A DNA stretch of 64,000 nt from Mesorhizobium loti (GTDB lineage Bacteria > Pseudomonadota > Alphaproteobacteria > Rhizobiales > Rhizobiaceae): assembly GCA_014189435.1 (NCBI GenBank), contig CP050293.1, positions 253,001-317,000 of the forward strand, written 5' to 3'. Made by a program: the position numbers and the translations under genes. This document shows positions 48,202 to 56,078 of this stretch, in pieces. How positions within the stretch are numbered: the stretch's first letter is position 1; every line of letters starts with the position of its first letter. The notes beneath the pieces are model-generated. The model did no database searches. It was not told the origin of the DNA and was given only the letters and a program-made list of their open reading frames with translations.

Positions 48202-49818
48202 CTAGAAACTGCGTAGTGCAGCTTGCATCTGTCCGATTGTGTATCCCTGCTTGAAATAATGCTGCTGCGTCACGCCTTGACGTGTGTGACCGACGATTGC
48301 CTTTACGAGGTTTTCCTCTATGCCAGCCTGCAGTAGCCTTGTGATCATGGTGTGCCGAAAGCTGTGAAACACTAAGTCCTTTGACTTGATGCCAAGCTGA
48401 ACCAGGAAGCGCTCATTGAACCAGCGTCCGAGGGCTCGGCCATAGCCGTCCTTCGAGGTGAACTGGAACTCAGGAAAGAACCGTGTCTCGCCTCGCGACT
48501 TGAGCGTTTTCAAGCGCTCCAAGATTCCAAGCTCTAGGAGGCGTTCGTGGATAGGCACAACCCTTCGAGATGCGGAGTTTTTTAGGCTCTTTGCCTCACC
48601 TTCGTCGTTGAAGTCGAAACACCAAATCCCGTCAGTCACTTCAATGTCGGCGATTTCTAGCTGGCATATCTCATTCAATCTGGCGCCGGTATAGAGACCA
48701 ATCAACGGCCCCCATTTTTGGTAATCCTTGTTCAGCAATCCTCGTGCGTTTTCGAGAAGCTCGCTAAGCATCAGATCGATATGAGTTTGAGAGAACGGCT
48801 CTCTCTGAGCCTCTTCGTCATTCTTCTTGTTTTCTCTGAGTGTGGCTCCGTCGAACAGATTTTCCGCGACATATCTGTTTCTCTTTGCCCAAGAGAATAG
48901 GCCCGCATAGGTCTGCAGATAGGTGTTGATGGTGCGGACAGTGAGCGTCTCATGACCCCGCAGATTCGCTATTTCCTCGATAGACAGGTTGCGGGTGGCT
49001 TCGATCTTATTCCTATTTCGAGGATAATTTAGAAGAAGCTCTTTCACCCGTTGCGCGTCGGAAGATGCGACTTGGGTAATCTCGATGTCGGATCCTAGGA
49101 TTTCGTTCAAGAGTTCGATGTGCTGGCGCTTCTGCTCTTCCGACCGTCTGACCCAGCGCCCCGCTTTCTTCTCCTCGGCTATGAATTTCACAGCTACCGC
49201 ACTGAGGGTGCCTTTCGAGATGGACGCTGGTTTTGCGAATGTCGTCCCTGAGGGAAGGGCGGCTTCGTTAAAGTCGAAAGTTTCAAAGGACTGATCATGG
49301 GCCAGAACCTCAGCGCAGTACGCCTTATATGCCTTCTTCATTTCGCTCTTGAATGTCGCGAAGGCGTCAGACCCCGGAGTCAGCGGAAGCTGGTGAGACT
49401 CGGCAAAGCGGATAGCTAGCGAGTCGTCGGTCTCATGCGGGAAGATATCGCCGCCGGTCAACATCGCGTCGTCTGCAAACGCTAACCCGTTTTGATAGGC
49501 CGCCAAGGCCTCAGGTCTCAGTCGGCCCTGCGCAGCTATCTCATTTTTGCGGCGTTCCAGCGCATCTCGAAAGTGCGTTCTAAGTGCAGCACGTATTTCA
49601 TCGTAGCGCATGCCGGATGCAGACCACCGTTTCATAAGGACTTGGCCGACATAGCTTAGGTGTCGAGCTAGGTACAAGGCTTCCGAGTCGATCCGCGTAT
49701 GCAGTGAGATTTTGAGGCTCGCTGGCTTCCCGCCGCTGACAGCACAAGGCTTTGTTAGCGGCCAGCGAAAATAGAAAATCCTGTTTCGGGAGAGTTCGAG
49801 ATAGGTCGGATTGCGCAT
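48202..49818 (-). CDS. Tyrosine site-specific integrase of the island
   Basis: The 538-residue phage-type integrase has an N-terminal DUF6538-like arm-binding start (RNPTYLELSRNRIFYFRWPL) and a core-binding domain around KAGRWVRRSEEQKRQHIELL. The catalytic domain has TGARLNEICQL (Arg), HSFRHTMITRLLQAG (His-x-x-Arg) and VGHTRQGVTQQHYF with the last His and the nucleophilic Tyr. It sits 65 bp from tRNA-Val, whose 3' end it evidently recognises. Its TAG stop shares the CTAG targeted by IS1380 copy 3, and the enzyme is intact. Confidence 0.92.
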   Translation of the reverse strand: MRNPTYLELSRNRIFYFRWPLTKPCAVSGGKPASLKISLHTRIDSEALYLARHLSYVGQVLMKRWSASGMRYDEIRAALRTHFRDALERRKNEIAAQGRLRPEALAAYQNGLAFADDAMLTGGDIFPHETDDSLAIRFAESHQLPLTPGSDAFATFKSEMKKAYKAYCAEVLAHDQSFETFDFNEAALPSGTTFAKPASISKGTLSAVAVKFIAEEKKAGRWVRRSEEQKRQHIELLNEILGSDIEITQVASSDAQRVKELLLNYPRNRNKIEATRNLSIEEIANLRGHETLTVRTINTYLQTYAGLFSWAKRNRYVAENLFDGATLRENKKNDEEAQREPFSQTHIDLMLSELLENARGLLNKDYQKWGPLIGLYTGARLNEICQLEIADIEVTDGIWCFDFNDEGEAKSLKNSASRRVVPIHERLLELGILERLKTLKSRGETRFFPEFQFTSKDGYGRALGRWFNERFLVQLGIKSKDLVFHSFRHTMITRLLQAGIEENLVKAIVGHTRQGVTQQHYFKQGYTIGQMQAALRSF

Positions 49819-49880
49819 TCTGGTGCATCCCCTGGATGCCTCACCAGCGAAAACTCAGCGTAACCCATTGATATTCTAGA

Positions 49881-49900
49881 GGATGGTGGGCGTGACAGGG
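49881..49900. other. Right attachment site (attR), tRNA-Val 3' end
   Basis: These 20 bases are identical to 32698-32717 and cover the acceptor 3' strand, CCA and part of the T-stem of tRNA-Val. Insertion therefore leaves a complete tRNA on this side. Confidence 0.85.
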
Positions 49901-49958
49901 ATTGAACCTGTGACCCCTGCAATGTCAATGCAGTGCTCTCCCGCTGAGCTACACGCCC
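49884..49958 (-). tRNA. tRNA-Val (anticodon GAC)
   Basis: A full 75-nt cloverleaf with encoded CCA: acceptor GGGCGTG/CACGCCC, D-arm GCTC-AGCGGGA-GAGC, anticodon arm CTGCA-TTGACAT-TGCAG with GAC, T-arm ACAGG-TTCAATC-CCTGT. All stems pair perfectly. It is the integration target of the island. Confidence 0.97.
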
Positions 49959-50074
49959 ATCCGAAGCCGCGCATACACCATTTTTGATCCAGCGCGTCAA
50001 TAGCAGGAAAAAGGAAAGAAGGCGTCGTCTCGCCGCAGTGGCGAAGAGGTGCGGCGCCTCGCTTAAAAAACGGC

Positions 50075-50437
50075 TCAGGCCGCCTGCAGCATCTTCTCGA
50101 CCTCGTTGACGAGGTCGCGGAGATGGAACGGCTTCGACAGCACCTTGGCGTCTTTCGGCGCCTTGGAATCCGGGTTCAGCGCAACGGCGGCGAAACCGGT
50201 GATGAACATGACTTTCAGATCGGGATCGATCTCTGTGGCGCGCCGCGCCAGCTCGATGCCGTCCATCTCCGGCATGACGATGTCGGTCAACAGCAGCGAG
50301 AACGGCTCCTCGCGCAGCCGTTCATAGGCGCTGGCGCCATTGTCGAAATCGCTGACCTGGTAACCGGCGCGCTCCAGCGCCTTGACGAGGAACCGACGCA
50401 TATCGTCGTCGTCTTCCGCCAGAAGAATGCGTGCCAT
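50075..50437 (-). CDS. cpdR: CpdR-type single-domain response regulator
   Basis: The 120-residue receiver domain has the acidic pocket (LLAEDDDDMRRFLVKALERA), phospho-acceptor aspartate in LLLTDIVMPEMDGIELARRA (near 51) and lysine in VLSKPFHLRDL (near 104). It has no output domain. Length and sequence match rhizobial and Caulobacter CpdR, which controls ClpXP-dependent cell-cycle proteolysis after dephosphorylation. It is next to an N-formylglutamate amidohydrolase gene. The divergent 160-bp gap shows no strong operator. Confidence 0.88.
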   Translation of the reverse strand: MARILLAEDDDDMRRFLVKALERAGYQVSDFDNGASAYERLREEPFSLLLTDIVMPEMDGIELARRATEIDPDLKVMFITGFAAVALNPDSKAPKDAKVLSKPFHLRDLVNEVEKMLQAA

Positions 50438-50599
50438 GATATCCCGTCCGAATCACCCGCCCGAGATTGCCGTTGGGCAAGCCCGTTAACCATCCTGTAT
50501 ATGAGGAGGTGAGGGTAAACATCAAGTGAACGCGGACGGCGATGATCCATATTTGCCCGACGGCGTGGCCGCTGAAATGCTGGACACGCGGCCAGCAAG

Positions 50600-51541
50600 G
50601 TGGCACTTTCACATCATGATGCACTGGTGTTTTCGGGTTCGCTCAAATTGAAGACGGCAGCCGAGGATTTTTCGGTCTTTCCACCCTTCGAAATCCGGTC
50701 GGGCGCTGAGCAGCGCGTCCCCTTCCTCTTCAATTCACCGCATAGTGGCCGCTACTATCCCGAACGCTTCCTTGCCATGGCAAGGCTGGACCGCAACGCT
50801 ATCCGCCGGTCGGAAGATTGTTACGTCGATGAGCTGTTCGGCGGCGCCGTCGCACTCGGCGCGCCGCTGCTGGCGGCAAATTTCCCGAGGGCCTATCTCG
50901 ACGTCAACCGCGAGCCGTGGGAACTCGATCCGCGCATGTTCGCCGAGCCGGTGCCGTCCTTCTGCAACATCCGCTCGGCGCGGGTGGCGGGCGGGCTTGG
51001 CACGGTGCCGAAGCTGGTCGGCGAGGGGCTCGACATCTATTCCGGCCGGTTGCCGCTGGCCGAAGCGGTCGCCCGCATCGAGGCCGTCTACAAGCCCTAT
51101 CACGAGACGCTGAAACGGCTTTTGACCAGGACCCATGCACGGTTTGGCTTTGCCGTGCTGATCGACTGTCATTCGATGCCGGCAAGCATCCGTGTCGGCG
51201 ACAGCGGCCTGCGGCCCGACTTCATCATCGGCGACCGTTTCGGCATCTCGGCGACCGCGGCCCTGACCGAGACGGCGATCGGCCTGCTCACCGCCATGGG
51301 CTATACGGTCGCCCACAACAAACCCTATGCCGGGGGCTTCATCACCGAACATTATGGCCGCCCGGCGCGCCATCTGCATGCGCTGCAGATCGAGGTCAAT
51401 CGCGGGCTCTACATGAACGAGCGGACATTCGAGAAGGCCGCCGGCTTCGACGCGCTGGCCGACGATCTGACGCGATTTTCAGCCGACTTGATGTCGATGC
51501 CTGATCATCATTTCATCGACCTGCCGCTGGCGGCGGAGTGA
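50600..51541 (+). CDS. N-formylglutamate amidohydrolase family protein
   Basis: The product has up to 313 residues. VPFLFNSPHSGRYYPE (near 40), RAYLDVNREPWELDPRMF (near 96), FAVLIDCHSMPA (near 184) and the C-terminal LQIEVNRGLYMNE are the zinc-site and substrate-site motifs of HutG-type N-formylglutamate deformylases. No other hut genes are nearby. The GTG start at 50600 is weak; GTG 50627 in frame is an alternative. It is a distant relative of the gene at 41-859. Confidence 0.82.
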   Translation: MALSHHDALVFSGSLKLKTAAEDFSVFPPFEIRSGAEQRVPFLFNSPHSGRYYPERFLAMARLDRNAIRRSEDCYVDELFGGAVALGAPLLAANFPRAYLDVNREPWELDPRMFAEPVPSFCNIRSARVAGGLGTVPKLVGEGLDIYSGRLPLAEAVARIEAVYKPYHETLKRLLTRTHARFGFAVLIDCHSMPASIRVGDSGLRPDFIIGDRFGISATAALTETAIGLLTAMGYTVAHNKPYAGGFITEHYGRPARHLHALQIEVNRGLYMNERTFEKAAGFDALADDLTRFSADLMSMPDHHFIDLPLAAE

Positions 51542-51582
51542 GCGACCTGCCGCTCGCTGGCCGCAGAACGAAATCGCGACAT

Positions 51583-51668
51583 AAAAAAAGACCGCATCGT
51601 TTGCACGATACGGTCGAAGTCTAGGGAGGAAACGCCCAAGGAGGGCATGGACAGGAAAACCTGTCCGA
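51583..51668 (-). ncRNA. Probable trans-acting small RNA, about 85 nt
   Basis: On the minus strand a promoter (51674-51701) precedes an 85-nt stretch without a gene, which ends in a terminator: GACCGTATCGT-GCAA-ACGATGCGGTC hairpin (51590-51615) followed by seven Ts (51583-51589). The RNA includes pyrimidine stretches CCCTCC and TTTCCTCCCT that could pair with ribosome-binding sites, as in rhizobial alpha-r14/NfeR-like sRNAs. Family assignment is tentative. Confidence 0.62.
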
Positions 51669-51673
51669 GGTCG

Positions 51674-51701
51674 AGGGTATTGTGCGCTGCACAAATGTCA
51701 A
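51674..51701 (-). promoter_or_regulatory. Promoter with internal palindrome for the small RNA
   Basis: Read on the minus strand: TTGACA (51701-51696), 16-bp spacer, TACCCT (51679-51674). The spacer contains TTGTGC-AGC-GCACAA (51680-51694), a perfect palindrome with the T-N11-A form of LysR-type boxes, so a regulator probably blocks or modulates polymerase here. Confidence 0.62.
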
Positions 51702-51856
51702 GCGACCTTCAGGCTTTTTTAATTCAGAGTGATGTGGAAATTGCGTTTCGACGACGCCGATGTGATATTTTGGCAACATCTGTCCTGGCGAATAAATCGA
51801 TAAACAGGCTTGTTTTGGCGAGAAAGTATCGGCAGAGCCCGCTTGGGCACTCTGCA

Positions 51857-52645
51857 ATGCGGGAGAATCAGTTGGACATCAGCATCGATTTCATGCGCCG
51901 TATCGCGCAGGCGGCAGCGGCCGAGACCTTGCCGCGCTTTCGCGCCCAAGGTGCGGTCGCCAACAAGGAAAAGGGCAGTTTCGATCCGGTCACCGAGGCC
52001 GATCGCGAGGCCGAGCGCGCCATCCGGGCGCTGATCTCGGCTGAGTATCCCGACCATGGCATTCTGGGCGAGGAGCACGGCAGCGAGAACATTACGAGCC
52101 GGCATGTCTGGGTGATCGACCCGATCGACGGCACGCGCGCCTTCATCTCCGGCCTGCCGGTGTGGGGGACGCTGGTCGGGCTGACGGTCGACGGCGACGC
52201 CGTTGCCGGCATGATGGCGCAGCCCTTCACTGGCGAGCTGTTCTACGCCAACGCCTCGGGTTCCCACTATGAAGGGCCGGGCGGGCCACGCAAGCTTTCG
52301 ACGCGCAAGACGACCAATCTCGCTGAAGCGACGCTGTTCACCACCACGCCGGCGCTGTTCAAGGGCGCGGCGCGCGAGCGTTACGACCAGTTCGAAAAGC
52401 AGGTCCAACTCGCCCGCTATGGCGCCGATTGCTATGCCTTCGCCATGATCGCGTCGGGAAGCGTCGACATCGTCGCCGATCCAGGATTGAAGCCCTACGA
52501 CATCGTGGCGCTGATCCCGATCATCGAGAAGGCCGGTGGTGTCGTCACAACATTCGATGGCGGGCCGGCGGAGAAGGGCGGCGACGTCCTGGCCGCAGCG
52601 ACGCCGGAGCTTCACGCCGCAGCCATGGCCGCCTTGCGCGGCTGA
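51857..52645 (+). CDS. Inositol-monophosphatase-family phosphatase (probable histidinol-phosphatase, HisN-like)
   Basis: The 262-residue product has the metal-binding motifs of the family: GILGEEHGSEN (near 67), WVIDPIDGTRAFISGLPVWG (near 85) and YGADCYAFAMIASGSVDIVA (near 193). The insertion and GLPVWGTLVGL pattern resembles HisN-type histidinol-phosphate phosphatases of alphaproteobacteria. ATG 51857 is used; TTG 51872 has a better spaced GGGAG and would remove five residues. The longer frame to 51647 runs into the sRNA promoter and is not real. Confidence 0.83.
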   Translation: MRENQLDISIDFMRRIAQAAAAETLPRFRAQGAVANKEKGSFDPVTEADREAERAIRALISAEYPDHGILGEEHGSENITSRHVWVIDPIDGTRAFISGLPVWGTLVGLTVDGDAVAGMMAQPFTGELFYANASGSHYEGPGGPRKLSTRKTTNLAEATLFTTTPALFKGAARERYDQFEKQVQLARYGADCYAFAMIASGSVDIVADPGLKPYDIVALIPIIEKAGGVVTTFDGGPAEKGGDVLAAATPELHAAAMAALRG

Positions 52646-52657
52646 GACCGCCACATT

Positions 52658-53491
52658 TCAACGCGGTTTGATCGAGCGCTGGAATTCCGCTGGCGTGCGG
52701 CCGTAAACCTGCCTGAAGGCGGAACTGAAATGGCTGTGGCTGGAGAAGCCCAGGTCCATGCCCAGCGTGGTCAGATTGTCGTAGCTGCCCAGCAGGTCGA
52801 GCGCACGTGCCAGCCGCAGCCGCAGATGGTAGCGATAGAGCGGCATGGCTTCGACCTGCTGGAAAACCTGCGTCAGGTAGACCGGCGAGACACCGACCTC
52901 GACGGCAATTTCCGCCAGCGTCCAGCGTCGTGACAGATCCGAAGACAGGACAAGCTTGGCGCGGTCGACCAGCTTCTGGCGCCCAGCGCTGGCGCCGGCG
53001 ACATGCGAGGTCCGCTCGCCAAGAGAGCGCCGCACCAGCGTCAACGCCAGGGTTTCGGCCTCGAGCGTTTCGGCGATTTTGCGGCTCAGGCTGTGGCGCA
53101 GCAAGGCCACCAGTGCCTGTGCCCGCGGGTCGATGCGCCGGCGCTGACGGCGAAAGGCTGGAGCGGCGCCGCCGGTGCGCAACTGTTCCTTCGGCGCCAG
53201 TTCAAGCAGCTGAGCCTCCTCGATGACGAGATCGAGACAGGAATCGCCGCCCTCGACAGGATGGCTGATCCGGTAGGCTTCGGCCTCATTGAAAAACAAC
53301 AGTTGGTTGGCCTCGGCAACGGCATCCTGGCGGCCGACATGGCGCACGAAAACGCCGCGGTAGGGAAACACCAGGTGCGTGGCCGACGTGCACTCTTCTT
53401 CGCTCCGGTGACGGCATTCGCCGCTGCAGACGACATCCCGCACCCTGACAGTGCCGGTGTCCAGAAGCGGTTGCACCATGAATTGCGACAT
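52658..53491 (-). CDS. AraC-family transcriptional regulator
   Basis: The 277-residue regulator ends in the paired helix-turn-helix of AraC proteins: RWTLAEIAVEVGVSPVYLTQ, then LGSYDNLTTLGMDLGFSSHS and HFSSAFRQVYGRTPAEFQRS. The N-terminal half is a cupin-like sensor (ATHLVFPYRGVFVRHVGRQD). The start MSQFMVQPLL at 53491 is chosen; in-frame ATGs at 53524 and 53554 are possible. It converges on the phosphatase gene. Its targets are unknown. Confidence 0.85.
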   Translation of the reverse strand: MSQFMVQPLLDTGTVRVRDVVCSGECRHRSEEECTSATHLVFPYRGVFVRHVGRQDAVAEANQLLFFNEAEAYRISHPVEGGDSCLDLVIEEAQLLELAPKEQLRTGGAAPAFRRQRRRIDPRAQALVALLRHSLSRKIAETLEAETLALTLVRRSLGERTSHVAGASAGRQKLVDRAKLVLSSDLSRRWTLAEIAVEVGVSPVYLTQVFQQVEAMPLYRYHLRLRLARALDLLGSYDNLTTLGMDLGFSSHSHFSSAFRQVYGRTPAEFQRSIKPR

Positions 53492-53599
53492 GGCCGTTGC
53501 GCTCTTTCCCTTGCGCCGGAACATGGTGCCGGCATTGCAGGGCATTCTACGCAATCGGTCCGCCCATTCCTGTCAGGAGACTTGCCGACAGGCCGTTCC

Positions 53600-53854
53600 T
53601 CAATCCCACGACCGGCGGATGGATTCAGAATAGGCTTCGCCGCGCGACAGGCCGATGTCCTTGAGCTGGTCGTCGGTCATTTCGAGCAGAGCGCGGCGGC
53701 TTCGGCGCCTTTCCATCTGGCGGCCGATCCAGTCTGCCGCCGCAGCGACGTGTGCCCCCAGGGACTGCCGCATGGTCGCGGTGCGGATTGTCGGCGCCCG
53801 TGCCGGGACAGGGCCGGCCAGGCATTGCGCCGCTGCTGTATGATCGGGGCGCAT
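53600..53854 (-). CDS. DUF1127 family small protein
   Basis: The 84-residue protein has the C-terminal DUF1127 motif, RALLEMTDDQLKDIGLSRGE, preceded by an arginine-rich stretch. Short DUF1127 proteins in rhizobia bind RNA or affect phosphate and carbon metabolism. The gene starts 3 bp after the Cys-rich small protein gene and is likely cotranscribed. The N-terminal 40 residues are not conserved-looking, so the start may be further in, at ATG 53773. Confidence 0.78.
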   Translation of the reverse strand: MRPDHTAAAQCLAGPVPARAPTIRTATMRQSLGAHVAAAADWIGRQMERRRSRRALLEMTDDQLKDIGLSRGEAYSESIRRSWD

Positions 53855-53857
53855 CGC

Positions 53858-54013
53858 TCAGTCCTCCCTGGTGCCGGCCGCGGAGGCGCCGGCTTCGTTC
53901 AGCGCTTGCGCGCACTCCTCGCAGCAGACTTCGACGGTCTTGCCGCCGACCTTGACGCGGATCGGGTTGGCGTCCAGCTGGCAATCGCAAGCAGCGCAGG
54001 TGTTCTCGGTCAT
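53858..54013 (-). CDS. Small Cys-rich metal-binding protein
   Basis: The 51-residue protein MTENTCAACDCQLDANPIRV...VCCEECAQALNEAG has paired cysteine sites, CAACDC and CCEEC, as in TRASH/YHS-like or metallothionein-type heavy-metal binding modules. GGAGATGAG precedes the ATG at 54013. A longer frame upstream lacks such a site. It precedes the DUF1127 gene by 3 bp. The metal and role are unknown. Confidence 0.72.
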   Translation of the reverse strand: MTENTCAACDCQLDANPIRVKVGGKTVEVCCEECAQALNEAGASAAGTRED

Positions 54014-54190
54014 GATCTCATCTCCATGGCGTTCAGTTCGACGCGGGCAGATGAGCATTCCGCAGCGATACGGGCTGTCAGAATCTTTAGCACTTTGCGT
54101 GCCGCCAGGCGCCGGCTGGCTCATGCAACTGACAACAGGGTGTCAGTAGACACCGGCTATGGAGGGTCATTGCCAGAGGGAGAACCAGAC

Positions 54191-54703
54191 ATGCCGACGC
54201 ACTCAACAGCCAGCCGCGCCCAGGACATTCCGGCGGACGGCCGCAGCGATTTCGATTTCTTCTTCGGCACTTGGGATGTCAGCCATCGAAGGCTGCAAAA
54301 GCGTCTGGCGAGCGACACCAATTGGGACGCATTCACCGGCACATGCGCGGTGAGCCCGCTGCTCGGCGGCCTCGGCAATGTCGACGACAATGTGATCGAG
54401 CTGCCGGATGGCGCCTATCGCGCCGCCACGGTGCGGACCTTCGATCCGGCGACACGGCAATGGTCGATCTGGTGGATCGATGGCCGCAACCCCCTGACCA
54501 TCGACGTTCCGGTGCGCGGTGCGTTCGTCGACGGCGTCGGCACGTTCCTGTGTGAGGACGTCTTCGAGGGTCGGCCGATCCAGGTTCGTTTCCTCTGGTC
54601 GGAGATCGCGCAAAACACGGCGCGCTGGGAGCAGGCCTTTTCGCAGGATGGCGGCGCGACCTGGGAAACCAACTGGATCATGGAGTTTGCCCGCCAGCCA
54701 TGA
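54191..54703 (+). CDS. DUF1579-like hypothetical protein
   Basis: The 170-residue soluble protein has DFDFFFGTWDVSHRRLQKRL (near 20), then a beta-rich body with PDGAYRAATVRTFDPATRQW and WSIWWIDGRN. This matches the lipocalin-like beta-barrel pattern of DUF1579-related proteins. GGGAG lies before ATG 54191. The 566-codon open frame from 53003 includes antisense sequence of neighbouring genes and is not real upstream. Function is unknown. Confidence 0.72.
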   Translation: MPTHSTASRAQDIPADGRSDFDFFFGTWDVSHRRLQKRLASDTNWDAFTGTCAVSPLLGGLGNVDDNVIELPDGAYRAATVRTFDPATRQWSIWWIDGRNPLTIDVPVRGAFVDGVGTFLCEDVFEGRPIQVRFLWSEIAQNTARWEQAFSQDGGATWETNWIMEFARQP

Positions 54704-54721
54704 ACCGGCGACCGGCGCCTG

Positions 54722-55699
54722 TCAGGCAGTCGGGTCGTCGCTGCCGGGAATGAAGGCGTCGAAGGCGGCGAGCAATTGCTCGCGATAGATGTCGGCTTCC
54801 TGCAGGATTTCGTGGCGGGAGCCGTCGATCATCAGCAGCGAACCGAGCCGCAGACGCCTGGCGTAGGCCTCGACGGCCTTGGTCGAGACGACCTGGTCGG
54901 CGCCGGCAGCGATGATCAGCATGGGAACCTGAATTCTTGCCATGAAGTCGCGATCGCTGACGGCCTCGGAGGCTTTCGCGGCTTCCCGCAGCCAGCGGAT
55001 CGTCGGACCGCCAAGCGCCAGTTGCGGATGTTCTTCGTAGAGCCGCGTATTGCGCCGATAGCGTGCTGGGTCAGACGTCAGCTTGTTGGTCTCGAAAGGG
55101 GCCGTCACCTTCGGCCGCGGACCCCAGGCGGCATAGAGCCGGCCGAGGCCGAGAGCGCAGAACAACGAGCAGACGCGGCGAACCGTCGATATCGAGACCG
55201 GCAGATCGGGCAGTGTCAGGAAGGGCGCGATCAGCACCATGCGCCGCACGCGGTTGACCATCGACGGTACGGCAAGCAGGGTTATCAATGCGCCTGCCGA
55301 ATGCGCCAGGATGTAGTACGGCCCACGGCAATCGGGCAGCACGATCTCCTCGAAAAATTGTTCGAGGTCTGCCGTATAGTCGCGGAAACTCCTGACATAG
55401 CCGCGCTGGCGATCGCGGATCAGCCGGTCGGAATCGCCCTGGCCGCGCCAGTCGAGGGTGGCGACGCCGAAGCCGCGATCGGCAAGGTTGCGGATGGTCT
55501 CGAAATATTTCTCGATACACTCGTTGCGGCCGGTGAGGAGGACCACGGTGCCCTTCATCGGGCGAGCGACCGCGCCGAACAGGCCGTAGCGGATATTCTT
55601 GCGGTCACGCGTGGTGAAGAAGCCGCCGGTGGCGTTTTCCGGCCGCGGATTGCCCTCAATTTCGTGAAAAAGAGAGTTCTCGGTGAAAAGATCCGTCAT
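54722..55699 (-). CDS. Alpha/beta hydrolase (lysophospholipase/monoacylglycerol lipase-like)
   Basis: The 325-residue hydrolase has TVVLLTGRNECIEKYFETIR, then FGVATLDWRGQGDSDRL, the nucleophile elbow YILAHSAGALITLLA (Ser near 140), an acid in IIAAGADQVVSTKA and the histidine in GSRHEILQE. This triad and the RGQGDS motif match PldB/serine aminopeptidase S33 enzymes acting on lysolipids. The start MTDLFTENSLFHEI at 55699 is chosen; residues before it are not conserved-looking. It is convergent with the DUF1579-like gene. Confidence 0.87.
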   Translation of the reverse strand: MTDLFTENSLFHEIEGNPRPENATGGFFTTRDRKNIRYGLFGAVARPMKGTVVLLTGRNECIEKYFETIRNLADRGFGVATLDWRGQGDSDRLIRDRQRGYVRSFRDYTADLEQFFEEIVLPDCRGPYYILAHSAGALITLLAVPSMVNRVRRMVLIAPFLTLPDLPVSISTVRRVCSLFCALGLGRLYAAWGPRPKVTAPFETNKLTSDPARYRRNTRLYEEHPQLALGGPTIRWLREAAKASEAVSDRDFMARIQVPMLIIAAGADQVVSTKAVEAYARRLRLGSLLMIDGSRHEILQEADIYREQLLAAFDAFIPGSDDPTA

Positions 55700-56043
55700 T
55701 CGGCGCTTCGTGCTCGGCGTCTCGCATGCCCGCCTGCGCTGGCCGGCTCCGCTAAGGTGATAGACGCCCATGCGCCAAAAGCCAAGGAATTCCCGGTGAC
55801 GGGAGGCTGCAACGGGGAAGGCCGGAAGCCGCTTGAAAGCGTGCTTCCGGCCTCTGTCGATCCGGGAGGAAGGGACGTTAACACCCGGTCGGCCTCGTTG
55901 CGGCGCCTGTTGTGCGATCGGCGCCGCCAGTCCTTGATCCTGGAATGCACTCTAGCGCCGGCTGTCTGAACGCGCGCCGAAGCGCCGGTTCATCTGCCGT
56001 TCATCTGGGAATCAGCCGCATGGCTTTTGCCGTCGGGTGAAAT
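55700..56043. other. Intergenic region with one strong hairpin
   Basis: No gene is seen. A hairpin with 11-bp arms AGGCCGGAAGC (55819-55829) and GCTTCCGGCCT (55843-55853) has an inner CGCTTGAAAGC loop stem but no T-run. It could be a processing site or an unrecognised RNA. Confidence 0.5.
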
Positions 56044-56072
56044 CTTGAAATGCCTTCGGGCGCTCCCCAAAT
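56044..56072 (+). promoter_or_regulatory. RpoH (sigma-32) type heat-shock promoter
   Basis: CTTGAAA (56044-56050), a 14-bp spacer and CCCCAAAT (56065-56072) match the sigma-32 consensus closely. It lies about 107 bp upstream of the hsp20 start, leaving a leader of about 100 nt. Confidence 0.72.
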
Positions 56073-56078
56073 GTCTCA

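Larger units (their letters stand above)
32698..49900. mobile_element. Integrative genomic island in tRNA-Val(GAC), about 17.2 kb
   Basis: A 20-bp direct repeat, GGATGGTGGGCGTGACAGGG, occurs at 32698-32717 and 49881-49900. The right copy is the 3' end of tRNA-Val and the left copy is a stray tRNA fragment. A tyrosine integrase gene lies just inside the right end, reading away from the tRNA. Between the repeats the cargo has visibly lower G+C, nucleases, unknown operons, a serine recombinase, an XRE regulator and four insertion sequences. No conjugation genes were seen, so it would need help to transfer. Confidence 0.88.

Noticed and set aside
53003..54190. N-terminal extension of the 54191-54703 gene to 566 residues
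   Set aside because: The extension is antisense to the AraC, DUF1127 and Cys-rich genes and lacks domain-like sequence.
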